A stretch of 64,000 nucleotides of DNA, from assembly GCA_946411515.1 (NCBI GenBank), contig CAMKEH010000004.1:29318-93317 (forward strand). Reading direction: 5' to 3'. The DNA comes from an uncultured Clostridium sp. Lineage in GTDB: Bacteria > Bacillota > Clostridia > TANB77 > CAG-508. The notes under the pieces are model-generated. The model had not been told where the DNA came from. It made no database searches and worked only from the letters and a program-made list of their open reading frames with translations. A program made the translations under genes and the position numbers. Shown here piece by piece: positions 8,180-19,772 of the stretch (position 1 is its first letter; every line of letters starts with the position of its first letter).

Positions 8180-9194
8180 ATGTTTAAAAAAGTATTAATA
8201 CATACGAGAAGGGGATTTAAGTTTATAGTTCTTTTTATTCTCGCAGCTTTTTTAATAGTAGCGGCAATAACATTTCTATATAAACCAACATATAGTGTAT
8301 TTATTGATGGACAACAAGTAGGATATACAGAAAATAAATCCGAATTACAACACAAAATTAATGAGTATGTTGAAAATGGAGATGGAGAAAATAAAAATGT
8401 TGCATTTGTGCAAATACCAGATCTTCCAGAATATAAGTTATGCTTGCTAAAAAAAGATATTATTCCAAACGATGATGAAATATTTGAAAAAGTAAAAGAA
8501 GAAGGAACAACATATTATAGATATTATGCAATAGCAGAAGGAGAAGAAGAAAAATACTATGTAGATAATTTTGAAAATGCAGAAAAAGTAGTAGAAGGTC
8601 TAAAAGAAAAGAAAAGTACTAATATCGAAAAAATATCTATTATAGAAAAATATGAAACTGAAATGAAGGATTTTGTACAATCAGAAGAAGCAATATCAAA
8701 GTTATATGTAGAGCCCGTAGTAAAAAAGGTAGTTGCTAAAGCTTCAAATTCTTCAAAATATGCTGCAACAGGAAGCGTAAATACATCACTTACTACTTCT
8801 TCAGCAAAAGCAAATTTGGGAATATCACTAATTAGACCAGTATCTCGGAATAGTTACTTCAAGATTTGGAGCTGCTAGTGCAATTAGAAGATCATCGCAT
8901 ACAGGTTTAGATTTAGCAACATCTACAGGAACACCAGTAGCTGCAGCTGCATCTGGAACAGTAACATTTTCAGGATATAAAGGTTCTTATGGAAATTTAG
9001 TTGTTATAACACATGCAAATGGTGTACAAACATATTATGGACATTGTAGCCAATTATATGTAACAGCAGGACAATCAGTTTCACAAGGACAAACTATATC
9101 AGCGGTTGGTTCTACAGGAAATTCAACTGGTCCACACTTACATTTTGAAGTAAGAGTTAATGGAGTAGCATATAATCCAGAAAATTATGTATAA
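8180..9194 (+). CDS. Membrane-anchored M23 (LytM-type) peptidase, with +1 frameshift
   Basis: Zinc metallopeptidase of family M23, cutting or regulating the cutting of peptidoglycan cross-bridges outside the membrane. One N-terminal membrane helix (about residues 13-33), an unrecognised extracellular region to about residue 180, a Ser/Ala linker, then the M23 domain with HTGLDLA and HLHFEVRVNG. The unshifted frame stops at 8878, before the catalytic domain. C8846 makes an in-frame CGG (codon 223). Skipping it gives RPVSGIVTSRFGA and a 337-residue enzyme. Without the shift the cell would make only the inactive anchor part. Confidence 0.88.
8846..8849 (+). other. Putative +1 frameshift site, TCT-CGG-A (M23 peptidase)
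   Basis: In-frame CGG at the junction between linker and catalytic domain. Skipping C8846 gives GGA (Gly). The unshifted frame stops nine codons on. Confidence 0.7.
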
Positions 9195-9204
9195 ATAGTA
9201 TAAG

Positions 9205-9360
9205 CGCTAATCCCTAGCATTTAAATGAAAATCAATTATAGATGTAACAAAAAAGAAATAAAAACTTAACAAATATGATATAAGACATAAATGTATAACC
9301 TGCGTAAATAAATAGGAAATCAGCTTAAAACAACAGTAAAACTAACTGTTGTTTTTTTTC
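9205..9360 (+). ncRNA. Structured leader RNA, copy A, ending in a terminator
   Basis: Upstream of the dockerin peptidase gene. It shares ordered blocks with the leader at 48833-48979: CCCTAG (9212), ATGTAACAAAAAAGA (9242, exactly 30 bases on in both), TGCGTA (9301, 58-59 bases on in both), ATAGG, and an intrinsic terminator (arms 9329-9337 and 9345-9353 plus a T run). A transcriptional terminator in front of a gene, with a conserved domain before it, is the build of a riboswitch or attenuator. I could not match it to a known class. Confidence 0.65.
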
Positions 9361-9420
9361 TGGTTTTAAAATATTATATAAATAAGGAAATATCGCTTAG
9401 ATTTAAAGGAGGATTTTAGC

Positions 9421-11577
9421 ATGAAAACAATAATTAAAATAATAATTGCTTTATTTACAATGTTAATCATGATAGTTAGTATTAATAATTTTAGTTTTGC
9501 AGAAGAAAATCTTCTTGCTTCCATTTCAGAAGAAGAGGAAAGACAAGTAGAAGAATGTGATGGAAGTATTGGTGGTTATACATCAATATTTACAAGCAGA
9601 ACAACAGGAAGACAATTTAAAGAATTTAAACAAAATACAAATTATAGTTATCCTGAAGTATATGGAACTTATTGGGAACAAGAATGTGGAACTGTAGTAA
9701 CAGGAATTGTAGGAAGTGGATATAAAAATTTAACGATGCAAGACTTAGCTGATGAATTAAATAATAATGCATCACAAACAGATTTCAATAAATTTTTAGG
9801 AGATTTTACTGGACAAAGTGTACAAGCAAGTTCAGTATCATCAATAGATGAATTTAAAAATGCCTTATTAAATGGAAGTGTAGCAGTAATACATGATTAT
9901 GGATATAATTCAAGAGGACATTATTTAGCAGTATTAGATATAAGTAAAGACAAATCACAAGTATATGTATCTAATCCTGATACATATGCTAATGGATGGG
10001 ACGGAATGTCAACAGGATGGATTTCTACAGATTTTGTATATAATGCAATAGAAAAGAATGAGATTTATTTTGTTACAAATGATCAATCAGGAGATGGATG
10101 GGATAGTACAACTACAGTAAACTATCCAAATAATGAAAAAAGAACATATAGAAATTATAAACAATACGAAGGAACATATTCTACAAAAACTTATTGGGGT
10201 GGAACTATAGCTACTTCAGGATGTGGACCAACATGTATTTCAATTATATTGAGCGGATATGGAATTGATGCAAACCCAGGAAAAGTAGTAGATGTGTTTA
10301 CTGAATTAGGTTATGAATATACAAGCATGGAAAACATAAAAAATGTACTAAAGCAAAAATATAATATAGATTCAGAAATTAAAAATGTCACAGCTGATTC
10401 AATAGAAGATATAAAAAATAATTTTAATGCAGGAAGACCAATAATTGCAGGAGTAGAAAATCACTTTGTTACATATCTAGGAGAAGATTCTGGAGGTAAT
10501 ATGATATTATCTGATCCAGGATATACTGATGGGAGAAATGAAAATACTGTAAATGGATATGTAAATAGTCATAATGGATATCAAATATTATTAATAAAAA
10601 CAGATAAAATTATATATGAAAAAGGAGATGGATGGGATAGTACAACTACAGTAAACTATCCAAATAATGAAAAAAGAACATATAGAAATTATAAACAATA
10701 CGAAGGAACATATTCTACAAAAACTTATTGGGGTGGAACTATAGCTACTTCAGGATGTGGACCAACATGTATTTCAATTATATTGAGCGGATATGGAATT
10801 GATGCAAACCCAGGAAAAGTAGTAGATGTGTTTACTGAATTAGGTTATGAATATACAAGCATGGAAAACATAAAAAATGTACTAAAGCAAAAATATAATA
10901 TAGATTCAGAAATTAAAAATGTCACAGCTGATTCAATAGAAGATATAAAAAATAATTTTAATGCAGGAAGACCAATAATTGCAGGAGTAGAAAATCACTT
11001 TGTTACATATCTAGGAGAAGATTCTGGAGGTAATATGATATTATCTGATCCAGGATATACTGATGGGAGAAATGAAAATACTGTAAATGGATATGTAAAT
11101 AGTCACAATGGATATCAAATATTATTGATAAAAACAGGGAACAATCCGTTAATAACAACTATAAAAAAATATGAAGTTAAAGAAGAAAATAATACAAAAT
11201 ATTTAGAAAATATACAAATAAATACAACAATAAAAGAATTAAAGAATAATATACAAACAAATGGAACAATAGAAATATATACGGGTAATACCAAAATAGA
11301 AGATGAAAATAGACTTATAGGAACAGGAATGACAATAAAGATAAAATTAGACAGCAAACAAGAAATATATAAAACAGTAGTAGTGGGAGATGTAACAGGA
11401 GATGGAAAAATTAGTATAGCAGATGTATTAAAATTAGCAAGATATAAGGCAGGTTCTGATAAAAATTTAAAAGAGGAATACTTTAAAGCAGGCGATATAA
11501 TAAAAGATAATAAAATATCAATGCCAGATGTATTGAAACTAGCAAGAGTATTAGCAAAACTAGATGAAATAGAATAA
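9421..11577 (+). CDS. Secreted protein with three C39-like peptidase domains and a dockerin
   Basis: 718 residues. A signal peptide (residues 1-28) is followed by three papain/C39-type domains. The first (about 75-215) has Cys in QECGTVV, His in GHYLAVL and Asp in SNPD. The second (about 225-395) and third (about 402-572) are near-identical, each with GCGPTC, NHFVTYLG and LSDPG. A linker (EIYTGNTKIEDEN) leads to a type I dockerin-like module (VGDVTGDGKISIADVLKLA, second repeat degenerate), like that at the end of the BspA protein at 49034. It is likely an extracellular cysteine peptidase docked to a cohesin-bearing partner not in this window. Leader RNA A probably controls it. Confidence 0.8.
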   Translation: MKTIIKIIIALFTMLIMIVSINNFSFAEENLLASISEEEERQVEECDGSIGGYTSIFTSRTTGRQFKEFKQNTNYSYPEVYGTYWEQECGTVVTGIVGSGYKNLTMQDLADELNNNASQTDFNKFLGDFTGQSVQASSVSSIDEFKNALLNGSVAVIHDYGYNSRGHYLAVLDISKDKSQVYVSNPDTYANGWDGMSTGWISTDFVYNAIEKNEIYFVTNDQSGDGWDSTTTVNYPNNEKRTYRNYKQYEGTYSTKTYWGGTIATSGCGPTCISIILSGYGIDANPGKVVDVFTELGYEYTSMENIKNVLKQKYNIDSEIKNVTADSIEDIKNNFNAGRPIIAGVENHFVTYLGEDSGGNMILSDPGYTDGRNENTVNGYVNSHNGYQILLIKTDKIIYEKGDGWDSTTTVNYPNNEKRTYRNYKQYEGTYSTKTYWGGTIATSGCGPTCISIILSGYGIDANPGKVVDVFTELGYEYTSMENIKNVLKQKYNIDSEIKNVTADSIEDIKNNFNAGRPIIAGVENHFVTYLGEDSGGNMILSDPGYTDGRNENTVNGYVNSHNGYQILLIKTGNNPLITTIKKYEVKEENNTKYLENIQINTTIKELKNNIQTNGTIEIYTGNTKIEDENRLIGTGMTIKIKLDSKQEIYKTVVVGDVTGDGKISIADVLKLARYKAGSDKNLKEEYFKAGDIIKDNKISMPDVLKLARVLAKLDEIE
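10090..11137 (+). repeat. Near-perfect tandem duplication inside the C39 gene
   Basis: Copy 1 at 10090-10603 and copy 2 at 10624-11137, an offset of 534 bases (178 codons), with a 20-base linker. I see only silent differences (for example CAT/CAC and TTA/TTG near the end), so the duplication is recent or kept uniform by gene conversion. Confidence 0.95.
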
Positions 11578-11615
11578 AAAATATTTAAAAATTTTATAAT
11601 GTATATAAAAAATAG

Positions 11616-11657
11616 AAAAACACAGCAATAAAAATGTATAAATATTGCTGTGTTTTT
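11616..11657. terminator. Bidirectional terminator between convergent genes
   Basis: Arms AAAAACACAGCAATA and TATTGCTGTGTTTTT form a 15-bp perfect stem with A and T runs, serving the dockerin peptidase gene and mecA. Confidence 0.9.
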
Positions 11658-11658
11658 G

Positions 11659-12261
11659 CTATGAAAAATATTTAATTCCCTTTTCAATAGCATCTTTTTT
11701 TATAATTACTTTACCATATTCAATAAGTTTATTTTCAAAAGTATTTGAAAAAGATAATGGTTTTCCAAACTCTGAAATTAACGAGTAGAATATTTTTTTA
11801 TTTTTATAAGAAATATTAATATTTTTTATTAAAAGATAATATGTATTTTTGTATAAATAAAGAGAGATATTTCTTGAAAACAATTTATAATTTAAGTTAC
11901 TAAATTTACTTATGCAATTACAAAAATTGCAAAACTCATCAAAATCTTCAAATTCATATATTACAGTATCTTTAGAAAAATCGTTTTTTTTCTTTTTTTC
12001 TAAAGTATTCTTTTCTCCTTTAAAAGAATACTTTGTTATAGTAAAAATCACAAAATCATTATTTAATGAAAATGTTTCAACTAATAATTTATATCCATCT
12101 GTTTCAAAGTCTAGTTCTTTTTTTGCTTTTTCTAAAATACTTACAAAAAATGATTGTTTTTTTTGAGTAAATAATGAATTAATATCCATATTTTCTATTT
12201 CTAAATCATCAAAACTTACGACAACGCGAATTTTATTTTTAGTTAACTTTTCTATTTTCAT
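11659..12261 (-). CDS. mecA: MecA-family ClpC adaptor
   Basis: 200 residues. The N-terminus (MKIEKLTKNKIRVVVSFDDL) matches the substrate-binding domain of MecA, and the C-terminal half (VIYEFEDFDEFCNFC ... YLYKNTYYLLI) matches its ClpC-binding domain. The middle linker is Lys/Asn-rich. MecA feeds unfolded or regulatory proteins to the ClpCP protease and represses competence in Bacillus. It starts behind AAGGAGG on the minus strand, single gene, and converges on the dockerin peptidase gene. Confidence 0.85.
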   Translation of the reverse strand: MKIEKLTKNKIRVVVSFDDLEIENMDINSLFTQKKQSFFVSILEKAKKELDFETDGYKLLVETFSLNNDFVIFTITKYSFKGEKNTLEKKKKNDFSKDTVIYEFEDFDEFCNFCNCISKFSNLNYKLFSRNISLYLYKNTYYLLIKNINISYKNKKIFYSLISEFGKPLSFSNTFENKLIEYGKVIIKKDAIEKGIKYFS

Positions 12262-12359
12262 AAAGATAAAAACCTCCTTAAATGCTACTAATTATATTAT
12301 ACTACTATTATTATTATATTTAAATGTATAAATTTTGGTAATTAAATTATCATATATAC

Positions 12360-12388
12360 TTGAAAAATTTACTAATTCAATATATAAT
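12360..12388 (+). promoter_or_regulatory. Sigma-A-type promoter
   Basis: TTGAAA (12360-12365), 17-base spacer, TATAAT (12383-12388). It probably drives the DUF4321 gene and continues into radC. Confidence 0.7.
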
Positions 12389-12446
12389 ACGGTTATGTCA
12401 AAAAATGATAGCCGTAAGGAAAAAAGAAATTTTGGAGGGAAGAAAT

Positions 12447-12704
12447 ATGGCAACTAAAGAAAAAAACATATGGATATTATTAGTATTTATACTATCAGGA
12501 CTAGTAGTAGGAGGGTTAATTGGAGAGTTAGCATCTAGAGTAGATTGGCTTTGGTTTCTTTCATATGGCCAAAGTTTTGGATTAGAAAGTCCAATAGTAT
12601 TAGATTTAAGTGTAGTAAAAATTACATTTGGATTAATGTTTAAAATAAGTATATCAAGTATTATAGGAATGATACTTGCAATATTTATTTATAAAAAAAT
12701 ATAA
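12447..12704 (+). CDS. DUF4321 membrane protein (85 aa)
   Basis: Two hydrophobic helices flank a conserved middle (SYGQSFGLESP, then LDLSVVKITFGLMFK), the pattern of the DUF4321 family found beside radC and mreB in Clostridia. Function unknown. The start is ATG 12447 with GGAGG eight bases upstream; an upstream in-frame extension lacks a ribosome site. Confidence 0.8.
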   Translation: MATKEKNIWILLVFILSGLVVGGLIGELASRVDWLWFLSYGQSFGLESPIVLDLSVVKITFGLMFKISISSIIGMILAIFIYKKI

Positions 12705-12744
12705 AAGGTAAAAGGGGCAATAACAATAGAAAGGAATAAATACA

Positions 12745-14526
<1,782 letters not shown>

Positions 14527-14534
14527 GAGATAAA

Positions 14535-15350
14535 ATGTATAAAAATAGAAAAAGTGGAGTAATTGGAATCATTATAACAATTATAATATTGATTTTAATT
14601 GTAATATTGTCAAATGGAGAAGATAATAGTAATTTTTTACAAAATGCTGTAACTAATTTAATAATGCCAATACAAAATGGTTTAACATATTTGAAGAATG
14701 GATTAAGTGGTAATAATGCATTTTTCTCTGATATCGACTATTTGAAGGAAGAAAACAAACAGTTAAAAGAGAAGAATAGTGAATTAGAACAGTCTTTAAG
14801 GGAATTAGAAAATATAAAAACAGAAAATGAAACATTAAAAGAATATATGAACTTATCTGAAAAATATGGAGAATATAAGACAATACCTGGATATGTAATA
14901 AATAAGGATATAAGCAATTATTCAAAAACAATAGTAATTAATATAGGTAAAAAAGATGGAGTAGAAGTAAATATGACTGTAATAGGAAATGAAGGATTAG
15001 TGGGACATGTTATTTCTGTTACAGAGTCAAACGCAAAAGTTCAAACAATAATAGATACAGCAAGTTCAGTTAGTTGTTCTATGAGTACGACAAAAGAAGC
15101 AATAGTATGTAAAGGAACTTTAGATGAAAAATCTGCTTTAAAAGCAATGTATATACCGACAGATGCAAATATAATACAAGGAGATAGTATAGAAACATCA
15201 GGTATTGGAGGTATTTATCCAAAAGGAATTCATGTCGGAACAGTAAAAAAAGTTACAAATACGCAGAATTTAACAGATAGATATGCTTTAGTAGAAGCTG
15301 CTATTGATTTTGATAAACTAGATGCAGTACTAGTAATTACAAATAAATAA
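14535..15350 (+). CDS. mreC: Rod-shape-determining protein MreC
   Basis: 271 residues: one N-terminal membrane helix (about 10-27), a coiled coil (about 65-100, EENKQLKEKNSELEQ), then the MreC beta-barrel domain (VINKDISNYSKTIVINIGKKDGV, GLVGHV). It links MreB to the periplasmic/wall side synthesis machinery. It starts eight bases after the mreB stop, so it is probably cotranscribed. Confidence 0.93.
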   Translation: MYKNRKSGVIGIIITIIILILIVILSNGEDNSNFLQNAVTNLIMPIQNGLTYLKNGLSGNNAFFSDIDYLKEENKQLKEKNSELEQSLRELENIKTENETLKEYMNLSEKYGEYKTIPGYVINKDISNYSKTIVINIGKKDGVEVNMTVIGNEGLVGHVISVTESNAKVQTIIDTASSVSCSMSTTKEAIVCKGTLDEKSALKAMYIPTDANIIQGDSIETSGIGGIYPKGIHVGTVKKVTNTQNLTDRYALVEAAIDFDKLDAVLVITNK

Positions 15351-15364
15351 AGGAGGAATAAGTT

Positions 15365-15898
15365 TTGAAAAAGACTATAATTAATATTGTTCTAATTATA
15401 GTAGCAATTATTATATATTATCTGCAATCAAACCTTTTCGAATGGTTTAATATTGCTGGAATTAAACCTAATTTATTTGTGATTTTGGTTTTATTTATAG
15501 GATTATTTGTAAATAGGACAATTGGGACAGTATATGGTATAGTAATAGGGCTAGTAATAGATTTTTTAATTGGTGCTAAAATAGGAATATATGCATTATC
15601 TTTGGGATTAATAGGTTTTTTAGCAGGATTATTTGATAAGAATTTTTCTAAAGATAGTAGAATAACGATAATATTTATGGTAATTAGCGCAACTGCAATA
15701 TTTGAAATATTAAGCTATATTTTAAATTATATGGTATCAGGAATTAATGTGGAAATACTAAATTTCATAATTATATTAGTTGTTGAGATTATATTCAATA
15801 TTATATTAACAATAATTTTATACCCATTAATTCAAAAATATGGGTATTATATAGAAGATGAATACAAGGGAAATAAAATTTTAACAAGATATTTTTAA
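15365..15898 (+). CDS. mreD: Rod-shape-determining protein MreD
   Basis: 177-residue integral membrane protein with five or six helices. The family signature region GIKPNLFVILVLFIGL is near residue 33. TTG start behind AGGAGG, 14 bases after mreC. It acts with MreC and PBP2 in the elongasome. Confidence 0.9.
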   Translation: MKKTIINIVLIIVAIIIYYLQSNLFEWFNIAGIKPNLFVILVLFIGLFVNRTIGTVYGIVIGLVIDFLIGAKIGIYALSLGLIGFLAGLFDKNFSKDSRITIIFMVISATAIFEILSYILNYMVSGINVEILNFIIILVVEIIFNIILTIILYPLIQKYGYYIEDEYKGNKILTRYF

Positions 15899-15941
15899 AA
15901 AATCAAATTAATAATTATCAATAGAGAAAGAAGATGATAAT

Positions 15942-18054
15942 TTGACAAAAAATAATAAAAAAGTAAATACTAATTTAAGATTTAATATTTTAACTGTAAT
16001 AATTTATATTATAGGAATTATATTAGTTATCAGATTATTTGATCTTCAAATTGTACATGGAGCAGAATATAGGGAACAGTCAAATACAAGGCTCACAAGA
16101 GAAAGTGTTTTAGAAGCTTCTAGGGGCGCTATTTTAGATAAAACAGGAGCAGAACTTGTAACTTCAAAAATGGAGTTTTCTTTGGAAATGTATAAAAGTA
16201 AAGTTGATACAGATACTCTAAATGCCGATATACTAAACATGATATCAGTATTAGAAAAATATGAAGTTTCTTATGTAGATTCTTTTCCTATAAATATTAA
16301 TCCATTTGAATTTAGAATTTCAGATGAGAGCTTATCTTCTTGGAAGAAATCTAATAATTTGAGTGATAATATTACGGCGGAAGAAGCATTTTATAAATTT
16401 AAAAACAAGTATAAAATTCAGAATACTGATGATATAGAACAAATAAGAAAAATAATAGCAATAAGGTATGAATTAGCTCAAAAAGGATATAGTAGTACAA
16501 GAGCAGTTACAATTGCAAAAAACATACCAAGAGAAGCGGTAGCAGAGTTTAGTGAGAGTTCTGAAAAATTTACAGGAATAAATGTAGTAGTAGAACCAGC
16601 ACGACAATATTCATCAGGTAATTTAGCATCTCATATTTTAGGATATGCATCAAGAATAAATGAAGAAGAATATGCAACAAGAAAAAACACATATACTCCA
16701 AATGATATTATAGGAAAAACGGGTATAGAATACGCGTTAGAAGAGTATTTAAAAGGTAAAAATGGAATAAAGCAAATTGACATGAGTGTTGATGGAACAG
16801 CTACTGCAGAGTACATCTCGCAGGAAGCAATTGCAGGTTCTGATATAGTGCTTACAATCGATGCGAATCTTCAAAGAGTAACTGAAACAGCACTTGCAAA
16901 CAATATACAAAAAATTGCAAATGGTGGATTTGGAAAAGTCTATAATGCTGAAGCAGGAGCTTGTGTAGTTATGAATGTAAACAGTGGAGAGATACTTGCT
17001 ATGGCCAGTTATCCAGATTATAATCCAGATGATTTTGTAGGTCGGAATTAGTCAAGATACATGGAATTACTATGCAAATAATGAAGCAAAACCATTAGTA
17101 AATAAGGCTATACAAAATTCATATTCACCAGGATCAACATTCAAGATGGTAACAGCAATAGCTGGACTGCAGACAGGAGTTATTAATTTAAATACAAGAA
17201 TTAATGATACAGGTGTATATACAAAATACAGAGATTATCAACCAAGATGTTGGGTATATACAGATTATCACAGAGGACATGGATATTTAAATGTATCACA
17301 AGCAATAGAAAAATCTTGTAACTATTTTTTCTATGAAACATCAGATAGAATGGGAATAGATAATTTAGTTAAATTTGCAAAATATTTTGGTTTAGGAAGC
17401 AAAACAGGAGTAGAATTACAAGGAGAAACAAAAGGAGTAATATCTAGTAAAGAATCAAAAGAAAAATATCATAATGGAGAGCCTTGGAGTGCAGGTGATA
17501 CTCTTCAATCTGCAATAGGACAATATGATAATGAATATAGTCCTGTACAAATGGCTAGATATATCAGTATTTTAGCAAATGGAGGAAATAGAATAAATCC
17601 AACTATAATAAAGACTATAAGAAATGCTGATGGTTCAGAAACTTCAAAAGAAGAAATAGAAAAATTTATTAATAATAAGTTGAATATTCAGCAAGAAGAA
17701 GTAGAAGATATTGGAATAGATAGAAATAACTTAAATGCAATTTTAGAAGGAATGAGATCTGTTACTAGTGATTCAGGAGGAACAGCTTATGTAAGATTTA
17801 AAGATTTTAACATAAGCGTAGGAGGGAAAACAGGATCTGCAGAAGCGCCAGGAAATAAAGTACATGCATGGTTTGTTGGATTTGCTCCATTCGAAAATCC
17901 CGAAATAGCAATTGTGGTTATGGTAGAAAACGGAGGACATGGAAATTATACAGCAGAAGTTGTAAGAGATATTATGGCAGAATATTTTGGAATGAATACA
18001 CAAAATATTGAAGAAGATATGACAGCTATTCCATATGTTCAGATATTAAACTAA
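15942..18054 (+). CDS. mrdA: Penicillin-binding protein 2 (elongasome transpeptidase), with +1 frameshift
   Basis: Class B PBP that cross-links sidewall peptidoglycan. One N-terminal helix (about 17-37), the dimerisation/pedestal domain, and a transpeptidase domain with the SxxK nucleophile motif (SPGSTFKM), SxN (KSCNYFF) and KTG (VGGKTGSAE). C17043 creates an in-frame CGG at codon 368; unshifted translation reads RN and stops at 17051, before the nucleophile. Skipping it gives NPDDFVGGISQDTWNYY and a 703-residue enzyme. TTG start at 15942. The second gene in this operon that needs the shift. Confidence 0.93.
17043..17046 (+). other. Putative +1 frameshift site, GGT-CGG-A (mrdA)
   Basis: In-frame CGG just upstream of the catalytic serine motif. 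Skipping C17043 gives GGA, the second Gly of FVGGIS. The unshifted frame stops after one more codon. Confidence 0.75.
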
Positions 18055-18072
18055 ATAAGGAAGGATGTAAAA

Positions 18073-18687
18073 ATGAAAAACAATAGTATTAGTATTAATT
18101 TAAAGAAAGATGAGATTTTAATAAAATTAAATGATAAAATGAGCCAAGAAGAGATAATAGAAGCATTAAGAAAAAAACTACCGGAGCTTAAAAAATTTTA
18201 CAAAGAAGAAAAAAATCCTATTAAAGTAACAGGAAAAATTCTAAAAAATAAAGAAATAGACCAAATAGAGAGTTTGATAAAAGAAAAAATAGATGTAGAA
18301 ATTGACTTTGATATGCCTAAAAGCCTAGGGCTATCTGGCATTAAAAAAACTTATGATAAAGAAATTGCAATGTCAGAAACCAAATTTCATAGAGGATCTT
18401 TAAGATCTGGACAAAAAATAGAAGTTGAAGGAAGTCTTGTTATCTTAGGTGACGTTAATTCAGGGGCAGAGGTTGTAGCTTCTGATAATATAGTGGTTTT
18501 AGGTGCATTAAGAGGATTAGCACATGCTGGTGCAAAAGGTAATAAACAAGCAATTGTAGCAGCAGGACTTTTTGATGCAGTACAAATTAGAATTGCAAAT
18601 ATTGTAAAAGAAATAATTCATGATGAAGAACCATTGCATAAACAAGCTTGTATAACTATAGTTGATGACAAAATAATTATTGAGTAG
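18073..18687 (+). CDS. minC: Septum-site inhibitor MinC
   Basis: 204 residues. The C-terminal beta-helix domain (GSLVILGDVNSGAEVVASDNI, interrupted here for reading) and HAGAKGNKQAIVAAG are typical of MinC, which blocks FtsZ assembly away from midcell. The N-terminal domain is less conserved. It follows mrdA by 18 bases. The usual minD and minE do not follow; two convergent minus-strand genes come instead. Confidence 0.92.
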   Translation: MKNNSISINLKKDEILIKLNDKMSQEEIIEALRKKLPELKKFYKEEKNPIKVTGKILKNKEIDQIESLIKEKIDVEIDFDMPKSLGLSGIKKTYDKEIAMSETKFHRGSLRSGQKIEVEGSLVILGDVNSGAEVVASDNIVVLGALRGLAHAGAKGNKQAIVAAGLFDAVQIRIANIVKEIIHDEEPLHKQACITIVDDKIIIE

Positions 18688-18698
18688 TATGTATATAT

Positions 18699-19067
18699 CT
18701 AAGTTAACAATAGCAAAATAAGAGACAAAAATAAAATTTCGTCTTTAACTCCTTCATTATAAAGTATAAATAATAATCCAAGTATAATAATATCATCTAA
18801 ATATAATTCAATTCCAAAGATTTCAAAAATTGGGCCATCAATGTTGCCATTTAAAATATTATTAATGAAATCATATGGAGAAAAAGAAGTGTATTTAGGT
18901 GGTGTTTTTTTATAATTGCTGGTATTTTTATATGCTTCGTCTTTTGGTTGATAATAATGATTAGTGTTTTTTACTAAACTATAATCATTATTTCTTTTTA
19001 TATAATTAGTATAGTAAGCAGAATAAAAGTTAAAAAAGGGCAATCTAAAAAAAGGAAAACTAGGCAT
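18699..19067 (-). CDS. Unknown small membrane-associated protein (122 aa)
   Basis: The start is ATG at 19067 with AAGGAG at good spacing; a longer in-frame ATG at 19088 lacks this. The N-terminus is aromatic (PSFPFFRLPFFNFY), the middle is Lys/Tyr/Asn-rich, and the C-terminus is strongly hydrophobic (IIILGLLFILYNEGVK, then LSLILLLL). It overlaps the upstream gene by eight bases, so translation is probably coupled. Not recognised; similar small pairs occur in spore-forming Clostridia, but no function should be assigned. Confidence 0.65.
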   Translation of the reverse strand: MPSFPFFRLPFFNFYSAYYTNYIKRNNDYSLVKNTNHYYQPKDEAYKNTSNYKKTPPKYTSFSPYDFINNILNGNIDGPIFEIFGIELYLDDIIILGLLFILYNEGVKDEILFLSLILLLLT

Positions 19068-19488
19068 TAGGGTTCTCCTTATTATCATTTTTTAGCAATT
19101 CAGCAATTTTAGCAAAATTAAGTAAATTAGCATACTGATCTATTTTTTCTTTTCTACTACTTCTTAAATAGGGCTTTAAAGAATTAAGCAAATTAGACCT
19201 AGGATCATTACTATTATTCATGTTATCCATAACAGATTTTATTTTTAAAATTGTGTTCATATCAATATTGTTAAAGTTAATATTTGAATTGTTAGATGAG
19301 TTTTTAGTAGAATTATTAGAATTGCTAGAAGAAGTGCTATTATTATCATTATTGCTATTATTTATCGAAGAAGAAACATTTTTAATCGTTTCAGGAGGAA
19401 TTTGAGAAATAATATCGTTTAAATCCCCGTTATTAATCATATTTTTAAGGTTATTTATTGTATTTTCATCAAAATTAAAATCACTCAA
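19060..19488 (-). CDS. Unknown Asn/Ser-rich protein with conserved C-terminus
   Basis: About 142 residues. A short helical N-terminus, a low-complexity Ser/Asn run in the middle, then a conserved-looking C-terminus (ILKIKSVMDNMNNSNDPR, LLNSLKPYLRSSRKEKIDQY). I place the start at TTG 19488, eight bases after GAGG; the ATG at 19494 is too close to that site. Its last codons overlap the next minus-strand gene. Function unknown; the C-terminal pattern resembles small uncharacterised sporulation-associated proteins of Clostridia. Confidence 0.65.
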   Translation of the reverse strand: MSDFNFDENTINNLKNMINNGDLNDIISQIPPETIKNVSSSINNSNNDNNSTSSSNSNNSTKNSSNNSNINFNNIDMNTILKIKSVMDNMNNSNDPRSNLLNSLKPYLRSSRKEKIDQYANLLNFAKIAELLKNDNKENPNA

Positions 19489-19707
19489 AATCATCACCTC
19501 TAAAATAAATATATTCTAAAAAAATTAATCTATGTATTATAATATGTAATAAAATTTGATATGTTTTAAAATTGTAATAAAAAAAACATATTATTGTAAT
19601 ATTTAATTTTAAAATTTTGAAATTAAGCTTCCGTAAAAGAAAATTTGCAAAATTTTTCAAAAAAACAAAAATTTACATAAAAAGTATCAAAAAATACAAT
19701 AAAACCA

Positions 19708-19736
19708 TTGAAAAAGTTGGAAAAATAAGTTATAAT
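19708..19736 (+). promoter_or_regulatory. Sigma-A-type promoter for the giant surface protein operon
   Basis: TTGAAA (19708-19713), 17-base spacer, TATAAT (19731-19736), 37 bases before the start at 19773. The rest of the 284-base gap is A/T-rich without recognised features. Confidence 0.7.
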
Positions 19737-19772
19737 ATTGAATAGAGGTATTATAATCTAAGGAGGATTACT

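Noticed and set aside
9205-9360. Known cyclic-di-GMP riboswitch of class I or II
   Set aside because: The conserved core bases I remember for either class are not found; left as unassigned.
11115-11693. Long minus-strand ORF opposite the dockerin region and similar antisense ORFs inside rpoB, rpoC and the surface genes
   Set aside because: Hydrophobic, low-complexity shadows of AT-rich coding sequence on the other strand, without ribosome sites or recognisable motifs.
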